From contig CM037869.1 of the NCBI GenBank assembly GCA_021292105.1, forward strand, positions 248,001-312,000: 64,000 bases of DNA, written 5' to 3'. Made by a program: the position numbers and the translations under genes. Under the pieces are notes generated by a model. The model did no database searches, had not been told where the DNA came from, and saw only the letters and a program-made list of their open reading frames with translations. This DNA is from Anadara kagoshimensis. Its lineage: Eukaryota; Mollusca; Bivalvia; Arcoida; Arcidae. This document shows positions 21,986-31,975 of this stretch, piece by piece. Numbering within the stretch: position 1 is the stretch's first letter; every line of letters begins with the position of its first letter.

Positions 21986-24460
21986 ATAGTTAATTAATTA
22001 AGTATTAATTAAATTAGTTTAAGTAATGTGGTGTCATGTAAATTTGTCTTTATTATGTCATGTCTAATGTGTATGTCTGTCTTTTGATTCCTTACATTCT
22101 ACACTTTGGTACACCTGCCTGACCATGACTTGGTATGACCCGGTCTATATCTTGACCTTTCCTATTCACTCCTGTGTAGTGGACTTCCTTCTTTCTTAAC
22201 TGTTTTCTGATTAGCTGCCATTTTTAAGAAACCTAGTGGACACACTTGCTTGAATGCATGTGCAGGGTCCTGGGTTTAGGTGCCACTCCTTATTTGATTG
22301 CCACAGAGGACACATCTATAATTCTGAACAACTGTATCAACATTTTACTTACTTCTGGTAAGTCAGTTTCATTATCTTTAATTTGGTTTATATGGTTCTA
22401 TAGTTTTTCTGGGTTTTCTTTAGATTTTGTATTTCCGTTTTCTGCATTAACTTATTAATACATTTAAAAGTAAATAAAAAGAATGAATGAAAAAGGAAGA
22501 GAGAATTGAAACTAAAATACACAACACATATATTTCAAATTCGGTAAAATTATTATTAAAATGGGTATTTTTGTAATTTTAAAGAAAAAGGATTAAAAGA
22601 TATTTTTTGTATGAAAATGGTATTTAAAAGCCTATGCTTTCAGAAGTGTATTATTTATATTTAGATTGGACCATAATATCTGGGAATAGCTCCATAACAA
22701 GGTCACCTTAATCCCATAGATGAGGTATAAAAAAGGCAAACAACATTGACCTGTCCGCTTGACCTTTCATTTAAATATTATCACGGACTAAGTATATCTA
22801 TGTATAGGGAGCACAGTTGTTTATTTTGTATACATCATGCGATATACTCACCTCATAGAGTACACCTGTGCTTTGTGCATGTATTAACTTGGATCTTAAC
22901 GCTACCCATGTATTGGTTGGACCCTCCTATATGAATATTCCTAATGAAAGGTCAAACGGACAGGTCAATGTTGTTTACCTGTATATAACATTATTATTGT
23001 TATTACTATTATTTTTTCCTTATATAAGTTATTTTGGAATACTTTTGAAAAGACGAGAGTAAATTTGAAAATATAAAGCGTATCTGAATTCGTTCAGAGC
23101 TTTTAGTATTTTCCATCCAAAACCATTTAGGTATTTTTCTATATTCATTTCTTATAATTCATGTTTTTATAATAAATATCACATTTTGTTTGTTAAAAGT
23201 ATTTTATAGGAAAATTTGGGTAAAAGTGCAATTTGATTATCTCCCTTGAATTATTATGTTTTATGTATTGAATTGTAATGTTTGGTTGTGTACCATGTAT
23301 TGATACCTGTATTTAATTTACAGGGTTTAATTGTTTATCACTGAATAAATCCTATATCGCACCACAAACCAACGTCTTTAAATTATTTAGGAGAGCTGAG
23401 ATGGTTACATGTTAAAAAATGAAGTGACATTGTCACAAATCAATGTATAAAAGAAAATACGTTCAAAGCCTGTGGATATCTTGTAAATTTTTAGGATACT
23501 TTTTTAAATGTGCAAGTTAATTTTTTTTCTATATCAGACTTCAGCAGCTACGTGTGTATTAAAAATTTAGTTATCACTTGGGTCATTCCAAATAAAGTAT
23601 GTTCAACTTGTCATTGAGTCAAATTCTAATGCCTACCATAATGTTTTTGTGAATCTTACATACAAAACTGATTAATCATAAATGATGATTGTGTTGTACA
23701 TATAGTTATGAATGTACAGTAAATGGTACATTGTGCAGACTGTATAGAGGAACATATCTATTTTTTTAATAACACTCATTTTCATTTTTTTTTCTATGTA
23801 ATGAAATTCTTAAGACCAAAAAGTCAGTTTCGACTACAATAAATAGAGCGGAGGACTGTACATAAACAATATCATGATTTGTCAGATTCAAGAAACGTGA
23901 TGGATGAATATGATGAGCTTTTAGATCAACGGTGTTCTATCGATCCCACGTGCACTCAATAGTTTAAACTGTTTAATTTCGACCAAATCGATGAGAAAAG
24001 TCTGCCGAAGTCTTTATATAGTACAAAGCCGTCTTATCTATACTTAAGATTATAATGCAGGCTAAGACAAGTGATATATAATTGGTGTTGTAATTGATAT
24101 AACATATTACTATGTGTTAAGACTTTTATGTACAGCACAACTGATCACTACAATATGGTGTAACAGAAACAAAACACTCTCATCTTAAAAGTGTCAAATT
24201 CTTTTAGAAAAAAATAAACACCTGTAAGTTAGTAAATAACTTTTGCAATGAATTTAGTTTATAATTAGTTTATAAGTTGTGTATTAATAGTATTTTCTCA
24301 AATAACAGTTTACATGTATATATAAATTTTCTTTTCTGTATAAGTTTCATTTTTAGCTTTAAAACAAAGAATAATATATTTCAAAACGTAAAGAATAATA
24401 TTGTCCAAAAAGTAAAGAATAATATTGTCCAAAATATAAGGTAAGATTCTTTTTTATTTT
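21986..24460. other. Long AT-rich stretch without a recognisable gene
   Basis: Apart from a reversed pair, TTGACCTGTCCGCTTGACCT near 22748 and its complement near 22950-22970 (roughly 210 bp apart, possibly a MITE), I see no gene, RNA or element end here. AT-rich, with many homopolymer runs. Confidence 0.4.
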
Positions 24461-24467
24461 ATATAGG

Positions 24468-25355
24468 GACAGATGTAGAAGTAACAGCAACGAAACAGGA
24501 CAGAATACTTACAACAAATTCAGATGAAGCATCAAGTGGCAATCGGAAGATAGATGTCATAGAAGATAGTAATAGCAGTTCTCACAATGAACAGCTAATA
24601 AATATCAAAATGAAACTTCAGGTGAAAGACAACCATGACTGACCGGGACCAAGAAAATAAAATAGATATTAATAGCTCGGATTCCACGGTGTTCCGTCAG
24701 AATTGGACAAGAGTAGTTCTGATGGTAAGGCAGAAATACAGTAACAACAAGGCAGGAAATAAAAGAAATCAAAAGCTAAAAAGCCAAGCCTGTCAAAACA
24801 TTAAGCTTTAAAAACAGATTGACTCGCCGGCTTCACTCCTTAAAGTGGTAAAAAAACTTTAATTTAAAAGAAGCCAAATTATCACAGCTTCGAAGAAATC
24901 TTCACTACCAGAAAGTTGAGGCATTACTGACTAGCAACGGATTAAAACGATGTAATGTGCCTGCTGATGGTAACTGTTTTTTTCAACTCTGTTCTGTTGC
25001 AATTAAGTTCGTCGCAAACAGTTGATCAGTTAAGAGCAGACGTTTGTATTTATATAGAAGATAATAAGGAATATTTTTCCAAATAATTTATGCAAGAACT
25101 TAGAAAATGGTTGTTGGAGTGTTGTGTAGCCGATGCAGTGCCACTTTCAGTAGCAAATATTACAAAAAGAAAAATCATTATTTTGTCAAGCCGGAGAATT
25201 CATCCAGTTGAGGATGTAATTCCTGACTTTGTAGATGAATGTGCAGATAAGCCAATCAAACTAGCTTACTTGGCTATACCTGGTGTTGACCATTATGACA
25301 GCTGTATAAGTATTAGCTCAAAAACAGCTCAGAGAATAGAAGTACATCTGAAGTA
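24468..25355 (+). pseudogene. OTU-type cysteine protease (deubiquitinase-like) fragment
   Basis: OTU domains cleave ubiquitin-type linkages and occur both in host proteins and in large transposable elements. An acceptor-like TTTTATATAG precedes 24468. A Ser/Asp-rich leader is followed by a basic region. At about 24930-25000 comes the OTU signature CNVPADGNCFF, with Asp-Gly-Asn-Cys holding the catalytic Cys. SSQTVDQLRADVCIYI and WLLECCVADAVPLSVANI follow. Near 25290 the expected second active-site motif appears as VDHYDSC, with the His present. The domain is spread over more than one frame, so the copy is broken. Context (transposons on both sides) favours an element-borne gene, but the carrier is not identified. 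Confidence 0.65.
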
Positions 25356-25378
25356 GAGAAACACAACAAGCTACATGT

Positions 25379-25657
25379 ATGCAAAATACTCCAAGAAAAC
25401 AACAAATTTCAACAAGCACACAAAATCGACAGAATACTCCAAGAAAACAACTAATTCCAACAAGCACACAAACTAGACAGGATACAAATTATAACAACAG
25501 ACTCACAAACTTAAAAAAATACAGCAAGGGAAAAAGAACTAAGTATCCAGATTACTCCACGGAAACAAGCAGTGTATGTTACACCAATAAAAAAAATATA
25601 CAAGAAAAAGGAAAGCGAACCCAGAAAAATGAAACAGAAATGTCACAAAACAACTAA
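25379..25657 (+). CDS. Low-complexity basic ORF downstream of the OTU fragment
   Basis: 92 codons, Thr/Asn/Gln/Lys-rich, with an internal duplication (QNTPRKQ..STSTQ.RQ twice). It could be the C-terminal tail of the OTU protein; a terminator separates them in this copy. Not recognised otherwise. Confidence 0.3.
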   Translation: MQNTPRKQQISTSTQNRQNTPRKQLIPTSTQTRQDTNYNNRLTNLKKYSKGKRTKYPDYSTETSSVCYTNKKNIQEKGKRTQKNETEMSQNN

Positions 25658-25685
25658 GGCTTAGCGGTAAAGCATACACAAGCAC

Positions 25686-27293
25686 ACAAGAGGCCCATGG
25701 GCCTTAACGCTCACCTGAGGCTAAGTACATATCTTATGCAGAGGTTCAATGGTCAATTTCAGTATCCTTTCCCATCTGTGACCTTATTTCAGTATTCTTT
25801 TGCATTTGTGATCTTGACCTTTGAACCCATGACATTAAACTATATATCAGAATGATCGTTAAATCAAAACCTACAATATTCAAATATACATGTCTATACA
25901 ATAAGTTAATAGTTTTCGAGATAATTAACCATTTTGGTACACTTTCGCATGTGTGACCTTGACCTTTGAACCCATGACCTTAATCTATATATAAAAATGA
26001 TTGTTAAATCAATTCCTACAATACTGTAATATACATGTCTATACAAAAAGCTTATAGTTTTTTTTAGATAATTAACCATTTCAGTATTCTTTCGCATCTG
26101 TGACCTTGACCTTTGAACCCATGACATTAATCTATATATCAAAATGATCGTTAAATCAAAACCAACAATATTCGAAGATACATGTCTATACAAAAAGTTT
26201 ATATTTTTCGAGATAATTAACCATTTATGTATTGATTTGAATCTGTGACCTTGACCTTTGAACCCATGACCTTAATCTACATATCAAAATGATCGTTAAA
26301 TCAATTCCTACAATATTGTAATATACATGTTTATACAAAAAGTTAATAGTTTTCTAGATAATTAACCATTTTGGTACACTTTCGCATCTGTGACCTTGAC
26401 CTTTGAACCCATGACCTTAATCTATATATAAAAATGATCGTTAAATCAATTCCTACAATATTGTAATATATATGTCTATACAAAAAGTTTATAGTTTTCG
26501 AGATAATTAACCATTTCGGTATTGTTTTGCATCTGTGACCTTAACCTTTGAACCATGACCAAAATGACCATTATGCCATTGCCTACCATATTCTAATATA
26601 TATGCCTATACAAAAAGTTAATAGTTTTGCAGATAATCAACTATAACCTTAATAGTTGTGCATCCTTGACCATGACCTTTGAACTCATGACCTTGATCTA
26701 TGTATCGAAATGATCGTCGTGTCAATACCTACAATTAACTGTAAATCCCATGCCATTATCACCTGAAATATTTAAAAAATAGCATTTTTTATCAAAGGTC
26801 AAAAACAGGAACATGACCTTGACCTTTGACATCTTTTGGAAGAAAATAGCAAGACAAGATCAACAGTGAAAACTCCATGCAATTATCTTCAGCCGTTATT
26901 GAGTTATAACAATAAATGTCTCATTTTCAAAATTACATAATTTTACGCAAAAACGCGTAACCTATTTTTCGTTCAATTTTCATGAAAAACACAATTTTAA
27001 TGTTCCCAGGTATGCTGAATCTAAATATCTAATCAAAATTTGCCTGCACCTTTTGGTTTCAGAGAAGAAGATTTTTTTGTCTTTTTAGTAATGGCGGCCA
27101 TCTTGTTGGGCGTGGCCAAACCCCGAACACAATTTTTAAAGGCTGTTACCCAGGCATGATAATCGCCAAGTTTCATCAAATTTGCCCCAGTAGTTTTGGA
27201 GGAGAAGATTAAAATGTAAAGTTTACACACGATGGACGACGGACGGTGATAGATTGCAATAGCTCATCTGAGCCTTTGGCTCAGGTGAGCTAA
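25686..27293 (+). repeat. Bookended composite repeat A (145-bp core)
   Basis: Starts ACAAGAGGCCCATGGGCCTT then AACGCTCACCTGAGG, and ends GGCTCAGGTGAGCTAAA, so its termini are short inverted repeats of AGCTCACCTGAG. The core has about seven units containing TGACCTTGACCTTTGAACCC with a period of 145 bp (one unit is 147). A non-repetitive right flank (about 26740-27230) carries ACGCAAAAACGCGTAACC, ATGGCGGCCATCTTG and, near the end, GGACGACGGACGG. The same flank occurs inverted in repeat B. It has no coding capacity; minus-strand frames across the core are repeat artefacts. It is a non-autonomous element of unknown mobiliser; related tandem-bearing bivalve elements have been described under the name pearl. 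Confidence 0.85.
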
Positions 27294-27416
27294 ACATATT
27301 GGCTGTTCTAAATGCAAATTTAAGTGTACATCACACATACGCGAGGAGCACCGACAGTCAATATTCCATTCTTACTTCGTATGAAAGACAAAAAGACTGT
27401 TGCCTAATCATTCAAC

Positions 27417-27695
27417 TTAACATACAGATATATAGATGACGTTCTGTCTCTTAACAATCCTAAATTTGGAGACTATGTAAATGTCATCTATCCTAGTGGG
27501 CTTGAAATAAAAGACACGACCGATTCCTCAAGTTCTGCTTCATATTTAGACTTATACCTGAATTATGACGCACACAAAAGGCTACATTTGAAACTTTATG
27601 ACAAACGTGATGACTTCAATTTTTTTTATTGTCAACTTGCATTTTTTATGCAGTAATATACCTGCTTATGGTGTATTTGTTTCCCAATTATAATA
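27417..27695 (+). pseudogene. Reverse-transcriptase fragment with YIDD box
   Basis: Reads TYRYIDDVLSLNNPKFGDYV, ASYLDLYLNYD, LHLKLYDKRDDFNF and a NIPAYGVFVSQL end. YIDD is the reverse-transcriptase active-site box. The family is an abundant invertebrate type whose full proteins I remember but cannot place with certainty; a Penelope-like relationship is possible. Only the palm end and following segment remain, with a frame change near 27620. Confidence 0.75.
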
Positions 27696-28082
27696 ACAAG
27701 GACATGCTAAAGTGAAGCATCACTAGTTTCATTTTGCATTCAAAATGGAGGAAGGAGGCTTTATAAAAAGTGCAACATATACAATAATTGCAACAAAGAT
27801 TGAATTCACAAAAAATAACCATATTGTATGGCATTCACGATCAGATGGCAAAGTATACAGCAATTCTAATTTAATATTTGGGTATTTGTAATAAATAAAG
27901 CTCAAGTAGGGGTGATTATATACATATGGTGATACACTACTTATACTTGTCCATGTTTATTAACACTCTGCCATCAGAAGGTGGACCACTTATACACCGA
28001 CACATGTTCAGTCAAAGTCCGAGAACGAAATGAATATGAAACTATAAGACATTAAACACATCCAAGACAATTTTGGACTTAG
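27696..28082. other. Stretch between two reverse-transcriptase fragments
   Basis: No gene or repeat recognised; AT-rich. Confidence 0.4.
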
Positions 28083-28450
28083 ACGTCATATTTATCTACA
28101 ATATTGTGATGACGGCCATAAAACTTTTTAAGGGTCTTAATTAGCCTTGGCCTGCCACGATATCCTTGTGTCAACAATTTATTTGTAAGCAGCCTGCTTC
28201 GTTGTACAAGTTCCCGTAGTTGGAACAAGCTCTGTCGTAGCATATCAACTGTAGAACAAATACACCATAAACAGGAGAAGCGGGTATATTGCTGCACAAA
28301 AAAAGAATGTTGACAATAGAAAAATTGAAGTCATAAAGCTTTAAATGTAACCTTTCTTCAATGTCATAATTCGGGTATAAATCCAAAGATGAAGCAGAAT
28401 TCGAAGAACAGGAGGTAGAAGAATATGCAAGCACTGTTTCGTTTGACGTT
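28083..28450 (-). pseudogene. Reverse-transcriptase C-terminal fragment, same family, inverted
   Basis: The minus strand reads SASSLDLYPNYD, LHLKLYDFNFSIVN, CSNIPASPVYGVFVLQL, then in another frame VQRSRLLTNKLLTQGYRGRP and KKFYGRHHNIVDKYDV. It overlaps in protein space with the fragment at 27417-27695 and extends further toward the C-terminus, so these are two separate copies in converging orientation. It lacks the YIDD box. Broken by at least one frame change. Confidence 0.8.
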
Positions 28451-28546
28451 TCAGTGCACCAGCAGATGATTGAAATGTCCAGAAGCAAGTAAGTAATCGA
28501 TGGTTTGTAACTACTCAATTTACATTTAACGTTATATTTATACAAG

Positions 28547-28587
28547 AGTGATTTTCATTAATAATTTTCATTGAAAATCACTATTCT
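28547..28587. repeat. Small hairpin
   Basis: AGTGATTTTCA and its complement TGAAAATCACT flank a short AT-rich loop. Function unknown. Confidence 0.6.
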
Positions 28588-28998
28588 CAACGAAACCCTG
28601 TGTTTGTTTACAAGTATCGTTCAGTTGTCCGTTGAGGTGGAATTTTGTAAATTTATTTTTACGGAAAAATCTCCCTTGCTATGTTCTATATTATTTGTCT
28701 CAGTCCCGTTTGCCAGTCTAGCTTTTATTACCTAACATTCATGGCCGCTGCTGGGTCATTTTGCGAAAAAAAAACAAATCGTTAGAAGAACTTTTAGGAA
28801 GGCATTGATTCATCAATCTAAATTACATAGAAATGCTACGGACACCAAGAATTTCTGCCGGAAACCGGTATGCAGAAGTGTTAGAAGCTATGCAAGGCAA
28901 GAAAGTCCCTGTGTCGGTGTCGTCTGCCGATCACGCCTCTCCTAACATGCCGCCAAAAATGTATTACCTGTATTAATATTATTTTTGTTTCAGCAGGA
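28588..28998. other. Stretch with a short unassigned ORF
   Basis: From about 28741 a reading begins MAAAGSFCEKK; after a run of A residues another frame carries TPRISAGNRYAEVLEAMQGK. It is not recognised. It precedes the tyrosine-recombinase tail and could belong to the same gene. Confidence 0.3.
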
Positions 28999-29193
28999 TG
29001 TCAGTCTAAACTAACTGGTCATTCCTTTCGTCCGGGGGGGTGTACTTGGTCATTCCATGCAGGATTGCCCCCACAAGTTATTCAACATATTGGTATTTGG
29101 AAAAGCGATGCTTATCGCCGGTATATCGAGACTGGGTTAGCTACTAAGACACTTGCTATGCATCAATTTGGTGCATCCGTACCATTAGGTTAA
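28999..29193 (+). mobile_element. Tyrosine-recombinase C-terminal exon (DIRS/Crypton-like fossil)
   Basis: Preceded by an acceptor-like TTTTTGTTTCAG. The reading contains TGHSFRPGG (the HxxR active-site box), GLPPQVIQHIGIWKSDAY (the GxW segment) and RRYIE with the Tyr that serves as nucleophile in this family. It ends at a natural-looking stop. About 64 residues remain, only the catalytic C-terminus; no reverse transcriptase or split repeats are adjacent. Such recombinases occur in DIRS-like retroelements and Cryptons, and the fragment is too short to choose between them. Confidence 0.7.
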
Positions 29194-30165
29194 AGTTACG
29201 TTTTCTTTGTTATCAAGTTTAGCTTTTTCTCGCTACATGTACTAAATTTTCTTTAATATATCTTTCCCACTTTTTGCACTCATTAAACTTACCTACATTC
29301 CTCCTACCCCCCCCCCCTTTGTTTTCTTTTTTGGGGGTCTGGGGTTTATGTTTATATTTAGGCAGTTAGCTATTATGCATTGCTTCAGTTTTTATGTATG
29401 TGTTTAATGTTAATTGCAATAAATCATTCTTGCACCCAGTGCCTAATTATTGTTGTATGTAGTAAACGCGTTTGTAGACGACATACATTAGGCAGCGTTC
29501 ATGAAAAAGAACATGAAGTGGTCAAGCTATTCAGTAACGGCGATTTTATACAAAAATATTTTTGAACAGGCACATTTTTCACTGTCATATTTTGCTTGCT
29601 ATTTAAATTGCTTTCCAACATTATATAATAACAATTCCAATGATAATGTTATTACTTGTCTATAACTTTATATCCATGTTTTTTCTTTATGTAACCTGGA
29701 ACACATGAACAAGTTGCTACAATTCTTTTTTTGTAATTTAAGTACCACGGTTAAAACACGTACTCGATTGTATTGAAACGAAAATTATAAAGTGATTAGA
29801 CCTCAAAAGACAACTTATAAACAATTAAACATAAAAAAATAGTAACTGGCCAACATTCAAAGTTCAGAACAAGGTAAAAAGTCTGGGGCTTTTGTGTGTC
29901 CCCGGGGGCAAGGGTCAAAATATGTGACATCTCTTGACATTTCAGGACAGATGGCATGAGGTGGTGGTTTATCCCTAAATAATTCCGTGAAATTTTTGTG
30001 CTCAACTTTGAAATATAAAAAAATGTACACATTTAACATATGTTGTATACTTGGTCTATTGTCAGCCATATCAGATGTATTATTTACCATTCAACATCAA
30101 AATATAATCAATACAATCCACTTTAGTGAACAGAAAAGACTCTCATATGTTCTCTTTATTATTTT
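29194..30165. other. Stretch without a recognisable gene
   Basis: Contains a C-run (about 29310-29318) and no convincing coding signal on either strand. Confidence 0.4.
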
Positions 30166-30169
30166 TTCT

Positions 30170-30785
30170 TTCAGACATCTATCAAAGTTAAAGTCTTCGA
30201 TAAAGGAGATGTAGAAGCATAAACTCTGAGGTCTGGCTCCCAGATGAACAAGTGTCTGGTGGCTGTTGCAGATCAGACAGGAACAATGCCCTTGACAGTT
30301 TGGCATAAAGAGATAGAAGACATTGTTGTAGGAGAATCCTATGATATAATCAATGTATCTATCAGAGTGTTTGGGAGAAAAAGTTTAACAACATGTCCGG
30401 ATACAGTAAAAGCAAAGATCAGCGATATTGGTCACTGCCTGTACCAACCAACTGGCAATACTGCAGTAGAAAAGGAGATTGAGCTGAATTCAGTATCATG
30501 CACATCAATACATTCATGCATTGCATGTCACAAACATGTAGGACAATTCAACAAGGAGGCACCTTTTGTTAAGTGCGGCATGAAAATGAAAACTAGCAAA
30601 ATTAACACTGTTTAAATGCATGATTGTGTCCGGAAAAGACAGATACACTATTAGTGACGCTACAATAAAAACCTGTGAAGAGCTTAGTCACATAAATGAT
30701 GCAGATGAACTTGAAAATTACTTACTTGGAAAGTCTGCAATTAAAGTGTCGGTTTGTGAATTTGTTATCACCAAAATTTTGAAAT
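30170..30785 (+). pseudogene. RPA-like OB-fold single-strand DNA-binding protein fragment
   Basis: Resembles the middle and C-terminal OB folds of replication protein A large-subunit-like proteins. After an acceptor-like TTTTCTTTCAG (about 30175) come SIKVKVFDKGDVEA, then NKCLVAVADQTGTMPLTVWH (30244 on), IIVG-type turn VVGESYDIINVS, and KSLTTCPDT. A cysteine cluster (SCIACHKHVG...VKCGMKMK) looks like the zinc ribbon. The next frame continues MIVSGKDRYTISDATIKTCE. Stops and a frame change interrupt it. A second OB segment of the same type lies at 36985-37355; RPA-like genes are known passengers of Helitrons, and a transposon origin fits this setting. A decayed host paralogue is the alternative. 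Confidence 0.65.
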
Positions 30786-30859
30786 TCAGTAGATATTATC
30801 CCATCTGGCTATATTCCCCCCTTCCTTCCCCACAACAAAGTGCGGGGGGGGGGGTGGTA

Positions 30860-31235
30860 AGGGGGTGTCACGATCCGATCATAGCAAACCGTGATATATT
30901 GCGATAGAGGAATAGTATATTGCAATACGTACCACTATATATTTTGCCTTCAAAATCTTTAAGTATGTTTCTATATTTGTCATGATTGAACTTGCAGAAT
31001 TTTCTATAATTACATTGTATTTTGTACTATGTCTTGTAAATGCCTTTGTCACAGATACATTGTCATTATATAAAACAGGTAAATATGAATTCGGTTTTGT
31101 ACCTGTCTGTTATAGAAAATATAAGAAAATCTAGATTAAACAACTGATGTAAAATATCGATACAGAGCAATCATATGGTGGTACAATATGAATTTTATGA
31201 ATATCGCTATATACCGGTATATTGTGACACCCCTA
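30860..31235. mobile_element. MITE with GGGGTGTCAC termini
   Basis: Left end GGGGGTGTCACGATCC and right end ATTGTGACACCCCTA form inverted repeats, and both subterminal parts are rich in ATATTGC/GCGATA. Length is about 376 bp and there is no coding. A related left end lies at 9631. I saw no clear target duplication. The superfamily is unresolved; GGGGTGT ends occur in hAT-like MITEs. Confidence 0.7.
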
Positions 31236-31691
31236 GCGGGTATCCTGGAATCACCTTGTTTGCCTGTGTCTGTGCGTCCAAAGACACAATTTTGTCCAAA
31301 GTTTAATTCAACAATGTATGGTCCGATTTTTCTAAAACTCTGCACAGAGGAACCTGTGCACCTGCAATGATCAGAATGATTGTTTGTGTTTTGAAGATTA
31401 TCTGCCATTTCTAGACTTACAATCTTTCACATTTTTAATTTGGCCTCATAAATTTGTCTGGAGGTTTATTTAATAATTTGATCCCTTTTTTGCAAACTAT
31501 GTACATGTGTTAGGCATCATAAAAATCTGTGCACCTGCAATTATCATTTCAATTGGATGTATTTGAATTTGAAACAATTACAATTTAGCTGTACATAGTT
31601 TGTTCGCACGTTTAGTTCATTATGTATGATCCAATTTCTCTGAAAGTATGCACAGACAGACAACGCGATAGAGCAAAATGCATTACACAAC
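31236..31691. other. Stretch without a recognisable gene
   Basis: No gene seen. 'TGCACAGAGGAACCTGTGCA' around 31340 is a short palindrome. Confidence 0.4.
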
Positions 31692-31870
31692 ATTTGGTCT
31701 GGTAAACGAGCCTTTTTACCAGATTGGCTGGCATATTACCAGACCAAATATTTGATAGTTTTCAGTGTTCATGTTACAGCTTTGATAGTTTTCAGTGTTC
31801 ATGTTACAATTTTGATAGTTTTTAGTGTTTATGTTACAACATTGATAGTTTTTAAATGCCTGTGTTACAA
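31692..31870. repeat. 14-bp hairpin followed by a 30-bp tandem repeat
   Basis: ATTTGGTCTGGTAA (31692-31705) is inverted at 31736-31749. Four units of about 30 bp follow (TTTGATAGTTTTCAGTGTTC...). The repeat forms a spurious Val/Ile-rich open frame. Confidence 0.8.
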
Positions 31871-31975
31871 AACCTATATAATATGGCCTTGTCCGTTTGT
31901 CTGTACATTAACATTTTCCTTGTCCCAGCCATATCAACAGGTTTTTGTGTCTCATTCAATTTTTTGCGTTATTTG

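Noticed and set aside
25906-26193. 95-codon minus-strand ORF with internal repeats
   Set aside because: It lies across two 145-bp satellite units; repetition and openness follow from the array.
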